This document shows, one piece after another, positions 6,316 through 12,319 of a stretch of DNA of 12,319 nt. Below the pieces are notes generated by a model. It did not search any database and had not been told where the DNA came from. It saw nothing but the letters and a program-made list of their open reading frames with translations. A program made the position numbers and the translations under genes. This DNA comes from Hyphococcus sp. Lineage in GTDB: Bacteria > Pseudomonadota > Alphaproteobacteria > Caulobacterales > Parvularculaceae. How positions within the stretch are numbered: the first letter of the stretch is position 1; the number at the start of each line of letters is the position of its first letter. The DNA lies in NCBI GenBank assembly GCA_021604605.1, contig BQJH01000064.1:1-12319 (forward strand), given 5' to 3'.

Positions 6316-7366
6316 CCAAATTCTCTTTAACCAGATTGGCGATTGGGGAGTTGTAACACTCAACCGGAAAAAAGCGCTGAACGCACTCACATGGCCGATG
6401 GTGACGGCGATGCGTGCGCAGCTAACTGAATGGGCGAGTGACGCTTCTGTCAAGGCCGTAATGGTCAAAGGGGCGGGGGAGCGCGCCTTTTGTGCGGGCG
6501 GGGATATTCGTTGGCTGCATGATACGGCGAAAGAAGACCCGGAACATGCCTGTGAATTCTTCCGCGAGGAGTATCGCAACAATGTGCTGATCTACCATTA
6601 CCCGAAGCCTTATGTGGCATTGGTCGACGGGATCGTTATGGGTGGTGGCGTTGGTGTATCCGTGCACGGAGATTTTCGCGTGGCGAGCAGCAATACCCTG
6701 TTCGCCATGCCGGAAACGGGGATCGGACTTTTTCCTGATGTGGGCGGCGGTCATTTTATGCCGCGTCTGGATGACGGGTTTGGCCTTTATTATGCGCTGA
6801 CTGGCGCCCGCGCCAAGGCCGCAGGTTGTTTAGCGGCGGGCATCGCAACGCATTTCACTGCAACAGAACAATATGACGAAATGGAGCAGGCGCTTTTGGA
6901 TGCGCCGCTTTCAGAAAAAGCTCATGGTGATATCGAGGCCGTTTTAGACCGTTTTGCGGGTGATCCCGGACCGGCGGGGGTGAATGACCACCGCGCGGAT
7001 ATTCTCCGCCTGTTCCAAGGGCATGAAACCCTGGACGATCTGGTGCGAGGGCTGGAAACGGATGACACGAAATTCGCGGCTAAGATGCTGAAGACTTTAG
7101 CGCGCATGTCGCCAACTTCTCTGCGGTTGACCTTTGAACAGATGAAGCGCGGCTCGACATTGGACTTTGATGAGACCATGAAAATGGAATTTCGTATGGT
7201 CCGCCGGGTGATGGAAGGTCATGACTTCTTTGAAGGCGTGCGCGCGCAGATTATTGATAAAGATCGTGAACCAAAATGGTCCCCCGCAACATTGGCGGCA
7301 GTGAACGATTCTGAGATTGCAGAATATTTTGATGGTCTCGGTGATGCTGAGTTGGTGTTGCCGTGA
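6308..7366 (+). CDS. 3-hydroxyisobutyryl-CoA hydrolase (crotonase superfamily)
   Basis: A 352-residue enzyme predicted to hydrolyse 3-hydroxyisobutyryl-CoA to 3-hydroxyisobutyrate and CoA, pulling the pathway past reactive methacrylyl-CoA. I use ATG 6308 (AAGG just upstream), not the in-frame start at 6263 that lies within the membrane-protein gene. The oxyanion-hole motifs are FCAGGDIRWLH (61-71) and MGGGVGVSVHG (111-121). The acidic residues expected at the active site are E136 and D144 in MPETGIGLFPDVGGGHF, a stretch almost identical to HIBCH proteins and distinct from plain enoyl-CoA hydratases. The C-terminal half (LRLTFEQMKRG, FRMVRRVMEGHDFFEGVRAQ, KWSPATL) is the extra region of the hydrolase subgroup. 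It overlaps the gene before by 8 bp and the one after by 4 bp. Confidence 0.93.
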   Translation: MTDQILFNQIGDWGVVTLNRKKALNALTWPMVTAMRAQLTEWASDASVKAVMVKGAGERAFCAGGDIRWLHDTAKEDPEHACEFFREEYRNNVLIYHYPKPYVALVDGIVMGGGVGVSVHGDFRVASSNTLFAMPETGIGLFPDVGGGHFMPRLDDGFGLYYALTGARAKAAGCLAAGIATHFTATEQYDEMEQALLDAPLSEKAHGDIEAVLDRFAGDPGPAGVNDHRADILRLFQGHETLDDLVRGLETDDTKFAAKMLKTLARMSPTSLRLTFEQMKRGSTLDFDETMKMEFRMVRRVMEGHDFFEGVRAQIIDKDREPKWSPATLAAVNDSEIAEYFDGLGDAELVLP

Positions 7367-7866
7367 CAAGCGCCTCTGTCGAAGAACATATAAAAGAAAA
7401 GTCGTTCGGGAAAATCGATACCGCGTTTCACGATTTTCAAGTGGTGTATAATCTTAACGATGTCTCCGTGATCGGATGGCCAGAAAAGTACGTGCTATCG
7501 GAAGAAACACACTCGAATGAAGCATTGTCGAATGTTTTGGCAGACTCACGTCAAATTATTCGTGATTTATCCCGATCTCTCGAAATTGCATTTACGGATG
7601 TTTATTTGATGCAGTTGCATGAAGAAGGGTGGGAGAATTGGAAGCTGCCTCATGCCACAATTCCGAAGCTTGATACTGACAAGCGAAGCAGGCTTACTTT
7701 TCCAATCTTGAAGGTTTGTAACTCTCGTTGGATTTACGAGGGGATGCCAGAGTGGAACCATGATTGGATTGCCGAGGTCAGCCATTGGCGACTTATAAGT
7801 TTGACGAATACAATAGACATCTGCGCCCGTTCGGTGAAGGGCGCGTGGGTCGATCATCCCGCTTAA
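7363..7866 (+). CDS. Hypothetical protein between the hydrolase and mmsB
   Basis: A 167-residue soluble protein that I do not recognise. It starts with GTG at 7363, sharing GTGA with the stop of the hydrolase, the usual arrangement of coupled genes. No signal peptide or membrane helix is seen. The N-terminal half is acidic and polar; the C-terminal half is tryptophan- and histidine-rich, with GWENWKLPHATIPKL (about 89-103), SRWIYEGMPEWNHDWIAE (121-138) and HWRLISLTNTIDICAR (141-156). The rows at 7381 and 7501 are about 37-38% G+C, below the neighbouring enzymes. Its exact fit in the operon suggests it is expressed, while its composition suggests later arrival. It could be an accessory factor for the pathway or an unrelated passenger; I see no catalytic motif that decides. 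Confidence 0.65.
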   Translation: MTSASVEEHIKEKSFGKIDTAFHDFQVVYNLNDVSVIGWPEKYVLSEETHSNEALSNVLADSRQIIRDLSRSLEIAFTDVYLMQLHEEGWENWKLPHATIPKLDTDKRSRLTFPILKVCNSRWIYEGMPEWNHDWIAEVSHWRLISLTNTIDICARSVKGAWVDHPA

Positions 7867-7881
7867 CACGGAGAAACAACA

Positions 7882-8772
7882 ATGACAAAAATCGGATTTA
7901 TCGGGCTTGGCAATATGGGCGGGCCTATGGCTGCGAATCTTGCCAAAGCGGGCCATGACGTTACCGCGACGGACCTTTCCATTGGAGCGGTGGATCGCGC
8001 CGTTGAAGCGGGCTGCAAACGCGGCGAAAGTGTTGCCGCCGCTGTAGAAGATGCCGATGTCGTTGTTTCCATGTTGCCGGCGGGCGCCCATGTCAGATCT
8101 GTCTATACTGAGAACTACGGCGTCATCGCGAACGCGAAAGCGGGCGCGCTTTTTATTGATTCTTCAACTATCGATGTCGATAGCGCACGCGCCGTGAATG
8201 CGGCCGCGAGTGATAAAGGTTTCGCGATGGTCGACGCCCCCGTTTCCGGCGGGGTCGCCGCTGCGACAGCGGGCACGCTCACCTTCATGACCGGTGGTGA
8301 GAAAGAAGCGTTTGAGCGCGCCAAACCAATACTTGAGGGGATGGGCAAAAACATTTTCCATGCGGGCGATGCGGGCAATGGTCAGGTGGCGAAGATCGCC
8401 AACAATATGCTCCTCGGCATTACCATGGTGGCGACCTGCGAGGCATTTAACCTTGCGGAAAAACTCGGCCTTGATGCACAAACCTTTTTTGATATTTCAT
8501 CGACGGCGTCTGGCCAGTCATGGTCGATGACCAGCTACTGCCCGGCGCCGGGTCCTGTTGCGACGGCGCCATCCAATAATGATTACAAGCCGGGTTTTGC
8601 TGCGGCGATGATGTTGAAAGATATGCGCCTCGCTCAGGAAGCAGCCCACAAAGCTAAAGCCGCTACACCGCTCGGCGCACAGGCCGAAGCGCTTTATGCG
8701 CTGATGGAGTCCGCCGGCAAAGACGATCTCGATTTTTCTGGTGTGATGAAGTTGATCAATGGAAAGTTGTGA
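7882..8772 (+). CDS. mmsB: 3-hydroxyisobutyrate dehydrogenase
   Basis: A 296-residue NAD-dependent enzyme predicted to oxidise 3-hydroxyisobutyrate to methylmalonate semialdehyde, the substrate of MmsA. The N-terminal Rossmann fold is shown by IGFIGLGNMGGPMAANL (4-20) with D31 at the end of the second strand, favouring NAD over NADP. The substrate-binding motif DAPVSGGVAAATAGTL (118-133) is intact. The catalytic lysine K171 and N175 lie in KIANNMLLG. The C-terminal helical domain ends with DLDFSGVMKLI, where the family has D-x-S-x-V. Length is typical. The start at 7882 has GGAG 9-10 bases upstream. It comes 15 bp after the unknown 167-residue gene and completes the visible set of valine enzymes. 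Confidence 0.95.
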   Translation: MTKIGFIGLGNMGGPMAANLAKAGHDVTATDLSIGAVDRAVEAGCKRGESVAAAVEDADVVVSMLPAGAHVRSVYTENYGVIANAKAGALFIDSSTIDVDSARAVNAAASDKGFAMVDAPVSGGVAAATAGTLTFMTGGEKEAFERAKPILEGMGKNIFHAGDAGNGQVAKIANNMLLGITMVATCEAFNLAEKLGLDAQTFFDISSTASGQSWSMTSYCPAPGPVATAPSNNDYKPGFAAAMMLKDMRLAQEAAHKAKAATPLGAQAEALYALMESAGKDDLDFSGVMKLINGKL

Positions 8773-8822
8773 GCCAGTCTTACAGGCAACGTGATTCCAG
8801 AAACTATTTAGGGGAGATGAAA

Positions 8823-9833
8823 ATGAAATTATCGGCCACTTTGGCGGCTTTGTTCATGATGAGCGGTGCAGCCCAAGCCGCTCCGGACCCGATCATTGAT
8901 GTTCATCTTCACGCGCAACCGGTTGCCGCTTACGGTCCGCCTGGTAAACATTTCTGTACGCCCGCAACGGCGCAGATGCGTGCTTTTGATCCCGCGGCCG
9001 GGAAAAGCTGGCCGCAGGAATGGATGGGCCGCAATATGAATCCCGCTTGCGAAAAGTCAGTACCACAATCAGTAGATGATGAAGCGTTGCTTCGGGAAAC
9101 AGTAGAGATACTTGAGCGCCGAAATATTATTGGTGTCGTTGGCGGCCACCCTGACCTGGTGGCGACATGGAAAGCGGCGTCGCCCGAGCACATCATCGCC
9201 TCACGATCTTTCAATCTGGGACGTGATGCTGATGTAACATCTGAGAAACTTGCGGAGGAGTTTGAGGCTGGCGCTTTTGAAGTGCTGGGCGAGGTGACAA
9301 ACCAGTATGTGGGCGTGGCGCCGAACGATCCCCGCTTTGACGATTATTGGGCGCTGGCGGAGGAAAAGGATTTTCCTGTCGGGATTCATATCGGCGGTAT
9401 GCCGCCCGGATCGGCTTATATGTTTGAAGGGGCGCGCATTGCTCTTGGTGACCCGTTTCTTCTGGAAGATGTTTTGGTGAAGCATCCCAAGCTGCGCGTT
9501 TATATGATGCATGCAGGCTATCCGCATGTGGCGAAAACGATCGCGATGCTGCGGCAGTATCCGCAGCTTTATGTTGAAATTGGCGTGCTGCCGGTAACGA
9601 TGCCGCGCGAGGAGTTTCATGCCTTTTTGGAACGGCTGGTTCAGGCGGGGCATGGAGACCGGGTCATGTACGGGTCCGATCAGATGATCTGGCCGGGCAT
9701 TATTGAGGCTTCCATTGAAGCGGTTGCGTCGGCTGATCTGACAAAGAAACAAAAGCGGGATATTTTTTACAACAACGCAGCGCGCTTTTTGCGGTTCGAT
9801 CAGGAAACAATTGACCGCCATCACGGGAAGTAA
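8823..9833 (+). CDS. Exported amidohydrolase_2-family metal-dependent hydrolase
   Basis: A 336-residue TIM-barrel hydrolase with an N-terminal signal peptide. I placed the start at ATG 8823 because GGGGAG lies 6 bases upstream and the protein then opens with a textbook signal (MKLSATLAALFMMSGAAQA, cleavage near residue 19-20). The longer frame from GTG 8769 would bury it. Metal-ligand motifs are visible: H28-x-H30 in IDVHLHAQ, H189 in VGIHIGG, H230 in MMHAGYPHV, and D286 in MYGSDQMIW. The end, IFYNNAARFLRF, is typical of PF04909-type enzymes. Known relatives hydrolyse or decarboxylate varied small molecules, so the substrate is unknown; an extracytoplasmic one is inferred from the signal. It begins 50 bp after mmsB and probably shares its transcript, although its link to valine use is not evident. 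Confidence 0.88.
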   Translation: MKLSATLAALFMMSGAAQAAPDPIIDVHLHAQPVAAYGPPGKHFCTPATAQMRAFDPAAGKSWPQEWMGRNMNPACEKSVPQSVDDEALLRETVEILERRNIIGVVGGHPDLVATWKAASPEHIIASRSFNLGRDADVTSEKLAEEFEAGAFEVLGEVTNQYVGVAPNDPRFDDYWALAEEKDFPVGIHIGGMPPGSAYMFEGARIALGDPFLLEDVLVKHPKLRVYMMHAGYPHVAKTIAMLRQYPQLYVEIGVLPVTMPREEFHAFLERLVQAGHGDRVMYGSDQMIWPGIIEASIEAVASADLTKKQKRDIFYNNAARFLRFDQETIDRHHGK

Positions 9834-9839
9834 GTTCTT

Positions 9840-10580
9840 TTGGAAGAGGCAACGCCGCTCAATAAAAAAATGAATGAGCAAATGCAGCGTTATATGGCGC
9901 TGCATTTTGTTGATTGTGAAGCGCTGGTTCGGCGAACGGGCGCCAGCAAAGAAACGATTGATGAGTTGCTTAAAGTCGGTGCAGCGCCGGGCGTTATATA
10001 TGTACAATCAAATGATGGGAGCTGGTGGAGCGCCCTTGGCGCCTATGTCGGTCGGGAAGAAAAGATACCGCCTGCAACCGGTCTTAGTTGGTATAATCCC
10101 GCCGCTGTTTGGTGGTTACGCCGGGCGTTGTTAAGCGTAAAGAGCGGGCAGAGCGTTGTTGAAGCCTCGGCCAATAACAAAGCTCATTTTATGAAGGGGT
10201 TCATGACTGCTATTGGCTCAGTCGAATACGCCTCTCTCGCTTATCCTAACTGTTTTGATGACGCCGAAGTTCTCGCAGATAATGCAAGAACTACTTGTGA
10301 TGCAGAGTGGGATGCGTGGGTTAAGGGCGCCTATGGTGTTTGTATGCGTCGGTTTTCTGCAGAAGGGTGCATTGAAAAGGAAGCGTTGCGTGCGCGCATT
10401 GTATTAGCTCTTGAGAATGAGGATCATAAGCTTGCCGATGATGTTCTCCTTTCTATGGCTGAGCGCCTTGAAGCTTTGGTCCTGCCGTTTGCCCCTTGGG
10501 AGCGTCCTGGCGGCACACCCGGAAAAGCGATTGACGAGCCGCTTGCTCGCCTTGGTTTAGGAGCTGAGGAACCGTATTAG
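9840..10580 (+). CDS. DUF6058-like hypothetical protein
   Basis: A 246-residue soluble protein. Its frame opens at TTG 9840, 6 bp after the hydrolase stop, with GGAAG 9 bases before; the in-frame ATGs at 9870, 9882 and 9894 lack a ribosome binding site, so I keep the TTG with some doubt. The N-terminal part (YMALHFVDCEALVRRTGASKE ... LLKVGAAPGVIYV, from about residue 18 to 55) looks like the opening of DUF6058 proteins, where a short helical, MerR-like segment precedes a P-x-x-Y turn. YNPAAVWWLRRAL (about 84-96) fits the following aromatic-rich segment. The rest is mostly helical and ends in a proline-glycine rich tail. Family function is not established as far as I know. It is the last plus-strand gene of the run, convergent with the PilZ gene at 7 bp. 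Confidence 0.6.
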   Translation: MEEATPLNKKMNEQMQRYMALHFVDCEALVRRTGASKETIDELLKVGAAPGVIYVQSNDGSWWSALGAYVGREEKIPPATGLSWYNPAAVWWLRRALLSVKSGQSVVEASANNKAHFMKGFMTAIGSVEYASLAYPNCFDDAEVLADNARTTCDAEWDAWVKGAYGVCMRRFSAEGCIEKEALRARIVLALENEDHKLADDVLLSMAERLEALVLPFAPWERPGGTPGKAIDEPLARLGLGAEEPY

Positions 10581-10587
10581 CTTCATC

Positions 10588-10989
10588 TTAAAGCGTTGGT
10601 GGGGGAATATTAGATCGGACAATTGACGGGCGCTGTTTACGCCGGACAGTGATGTCTTCCAGAAATGCTAAACCGAGATCACCTTCATCTTGCCATGCGA
10701 CTCGCGCTTTTTTTGTGATGCCGGTCTGTAGAAAACGAAAAATAACAATTTTGGGTACGGCGTATTCACCTTCCATGCGGGCGAGAACGCCAGTGCTGCT
10801 CTGATTGATGATCACACACCGGTAATAATTATCTTTGCGCGTGTAGATTTTGCCCGTACGAAATACATTCTCTCGTGGCGCGCGTGGCATGCGCTTACGC
10901 CCAAGCATGACGCTTGGGTCTATTGTTTTTGGCGCAGCGCTAGAGATCGCCGCCAGCCGATTTGTGAGGTTGTTCTTTCGCTTGGACAT
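10588..10989 (-). CDS. PilZ-domain protein
   Basis: A 133-residue protein whose central part (about 33-115) is a PilZ domain, a beta-barrel that in many members binds cyclic di-GMP and controls motility, surface or envelope functions. I start at ATG 10989 (TTGGA upstream); the frame can be extended by three codons to a TTG at 10998 without a better site. The (D/N)-x-S-x-x-G signature is N62-Q-S64-S-T-G67 in IINQSSTGVLARM. The arginine-rich first motif is R36-A-P-R39-E-N-V-F-R44, not a clean R-x-x-x-R, so cyclic di-GMP binding is uncertain, as in many alphaproteobacterial PilZ proteins. The end is LGLAFLEDI then a basic, proline-rich tail. It is divergent from the ABC exporter across about 184 bp. 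Confidence 0.82.
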   Translation of the reverse strand: MSKRKNNLTNRLAAISSAAPKTIDPSVMLGRKRMPRAPRENVFRTGKIYTRKDNYYRCVIINQSSTGVLARMEGEYAVPKIVIFRFLQTGITKKARVAWQDEGDLGLAFLEDITVRRKQRPSIVRSNIPPPTL

Positions 10990-11173
10990 GGGTTCCAATC
11001 AGGCGTTCGATTTCGCTATTCGCTCTGCACCTTTCATCCAGAGACAGAAGACAAGCTTCTGGGTTAATAAAACCCTAATTATAACAACACTTTAAGGGGT
11101 ATGCCGGTTCCAGCCGCCGAAATGTCACCAGTAGGGCTGGCGTTTAGGGTCGGTCGTGCCCATTTTGCCGTTT
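10990..11173. other. Divergent intergenic region between PilZ and ABC exporter genes
   Basis: About 184 bp that should carry promoters for the PilZ gene and the exporter. A patch with low G+C lies around 11061-11095, including a 5-bp hairpin GGGTT-AATAA-AACCC (11061-11075) and TATAAC. I cannot name a clear -35/-10 pair. A 31-codon frame (11101-11196) overlaps the exporter start; AAGGGG is only 1 base before its ATG, so it is doubtful. Confidence 0.4.
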
Positions 11174-12319
11174 ATGACGCCACCTCCCTCAGATGATATT
11201 TTAGAAACCAAGGGTGAGGCCGCGCCCTTTGGCCGGTCGATCGCGCGCATGTTTGCGATCCTTTTTCGACCGGAAATGAGCCGCTGGCGGTTTCGTATTG
11301 GCTTGGCCTTTATGTTGACGGTTGCGGCAAAGGGCTTTTCCGTGATTGCGCCGGTCTTTATGGGCAATGGCATCAACAAGCTGACCGGAGACGAGGTTGG
11401 CGCCGCCGCGATAGAATCTGCTGGCTTTTCTTTCGTTGCGTTTTTTACTTTTTTTGCCGCCGCACGATTTTTATCAAACGCCTTGCCGGCAATCCGGGAT
11501 TCGTTCTTTTCTGTGGTGACACAGGATGCTCAGCGATTGATCTCAGTCGATGCGTTCCGCCATGCCCAGAACTTACATCTGCAATTTCATTTGACCCGCC
11601 GATCCGGCGCATTGAACCGTGTTATTGAGCGCGGGGCGCAGGCGATGGAATATCTCTTGCGATTTTTGGCGTTTAATATTGGCCCGACTTTGGTTGAGCT
11701 GGTGTTTGCCTCGGTCGTGTTGGCTGTACTCTATGGTGTGCAGTTTTCAATCGCCGCCATCATCACGGTTGTCGTCTATGCTCTGTTCACCATTGTCGTT
11801 ACTGAATGGCGAAATAAACAACGGCGCCTATTAAATGAGGCTGACACAAAACTACGCGGTATCGCCATTGATACATTGTCGAACTTTGAGACCGTTAAAT
11901 CATTTGCTGCTGAAAACCGTGAAGCTGCACGGTATGACACCGCGACACGCGACTACAACAAACAATATGTAACGGTGATGCAGTCGCTGGCGCTGCTCAA
12001 TGGCGGGCAGGAATTTATCATGACCGCCGGGCTTCTCGCTGTGGCAATTCTGGCCGGTTATGGCGCATTAAACGGATCGATGCAGGCAGGTGATGTGACC
12101 GCGATTATCCTGATGCTGGTCAATATCTATCGCCCATTGAATATTCTTGGCTGGGCGTGGCGTGAGATTAAGCAGGGGACGGTTGATATCGAGAAGCTGT
12201 TCAATCTGATGGACATGAAGTCAGAAGTGCGTGATGCGCCGGGCGCCAAAGCGTTTCAACCGATCACCGGCGCGTTGGAATTTGATGGCGTTCGTTTTGC
12301 TCATGAGGGCAGGGCAAGC
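11174..12319 (+). CDS. Atm1/ABCB7-type ABC exporter, N-terminal part (cut by window end)
   Basis: The open frame runs without a stop to the end of the window (382 codons from ATG 11174). It covers a hydrophilic leader (MTPPPSDDILETKGEAAPFG), the whole six-helix type-I exporter membrane domain, and the first strand of the nucleotide-binding domain (LEFDGVRFAHEG); Walker A lies beyond the edge. Features of the Atm1/HMT group are WRFRIGLAFMLTVAAKG, APVFMGNGIN, the loop TEWRNKQRRLLNEAD, and IDTLSNFETVKSFAAENREAARYD. Atm1 proteins export glutathione-linked sulfur or metal compounds and support cytosolic iron-sulfur metabolism in mitochondria; bacterial ones are also tied to heavy-metal tolerance. 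The start is uncertain: ATG 11174 has no good ribosome binding site, and GTG 11156 (preceded by AGGG) is possible. An in-frame TAG at 11132 sets the limit. Confidence 0.88.
   Translation, partial: MTPPPSDDILETKGEAAPFGRSIARMFAILFRPEMSRWRFRIGLAFMLTVAAKGFSVIAPVFMGNGINKLTGDEVGAAAIESAGFSFVAFFTFFAAARFLSNALPAIRDSFFSVVTQDAQRLISVDAFRHAQNLHLQFHLTRRSGALNRVIERGAQAMEYLLRFLAFNIGPTLVELVFASVVLAVLYGVQFSIAAIITVVVYALFTIVVTEWRNKQRRLLNEADTKLRGIAIDTLSNFETVKSFAAENREAARYDTATRDYNKQYVTVMQSLALLNGGQEFIMTAGLLAVAILAGYGALNGSMQAGDVTAIILMLVNIYRPLNILGWAWREIKQGTVDIEKLFNLMDMKSEVRDAPGAKAFQPITGALEFDGVRFAHEGRAS

Noticed and set aside
7567..8091. 174-codon minus-strand frame across the hypothetical gene and mmsB
   Set aside because: It spans two genes on the opposite strand, and the mmsB half is plainly coding on the plus strand; no motif supports the minus frame.
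9201..10007. 268-codon open frame on the minus strand
   Set aside because: It lies opposite the amidohydrolase and the start of the DUF6058-like gene. Its translation is basic and His/Arg-rich without recognisable motifs, as expected of an antisense shadow in GC-biased DNA.
11061..11075. GGGTT-AATAA-AACCC mini-hairpin
   Set aside because: A five-base stem is too short to support a terminator or operator call alone.
1..12319. tRNA or rRNA genes, CRISPR arrays, transposases, integrases and attachment sites
   Set aside because: I saw no cloverleaf-like or rRNA sequence, no regularly spaced direct repeats and no recombinase motifs while reading the window.

Overview
The window looks like ordinary chromosomal DNA of an alphaproteobacterium. 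The basis is PAS_5-type (formerly DUF1457) sensor-like proteins, a divergent PilZ protein of the type common in that class, and an Atm1-type ABC exporter. The valine-degradation genes also closely resemble mitochondrial enzymes: the acyl-CoA dehydrogenase recalls human ACAD8 and the hydrolase recalls HIBCH. I cannot name the genus. There are no RNA genes, insertion sequences, CRISPR arrays or phage genes that I can support, and no gene-free stretch longer than about 185 bases.

Layout. The left edge (1-720) holds the tail of one PAS_5-like protein and a complete paralogue. Convergent to it is a GNAT acetyltransferase on the minus strand (743-1237). A 150-bp divergent intergenic region with a perfect 8-bp palindrome (1283-1301) separates this gene from a long run of plus-strand genes (1388-10580). 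Gaps in that run are 50 bp or less, several are overlaps or near-contacts, and I see no convincing internal terminator. It could be a single operon of about 9.2 kb.

The core of this run is the lower part of valine catabolism: isobutyryl-CoA dehydrogenase (4886), 3-hydroxyisobutyryl-CoA hydrolase (6308), 3-hydroxyisobutyrate dehydrogenase (7882) and methylmalonate-semialdehyde dehydrogenase (1388). Together they take isobutyryl-CoA to propionyl-CoA, except for the methacrylyl-CoA hydratase step, which has no gene here. Interleaved are genes of no obvious pathway role: a DUF2971-like protein, a GFA/CENP-V-type zinc protein, a DedA/VTT-type membrane protein, a small two-helix membrane protein and an unrecognised 167-residue protein. 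After mmsB come a secreted amidohydrolase_2-family hydrolase and a protein resembling DUF6058.

The right end has a PilZ-domain protein on the minus strand (10588-10989), convergent with the run. Divergent from it is the membrane-domain half of an Atm1/ABCB7-type ABC exporter, cut by the window edge before its Walker A motif.

The least ordinary features are two AT-rich orphan genes (2889-3707 and 7363-7866) fitted almost seamlessly between valine genes, the palindrome in front of mmsA, and an inverted repeat just downstream of the DUF2971-like gene. I do not see a clearly new multi-gene system; the two orphans are the best leads.
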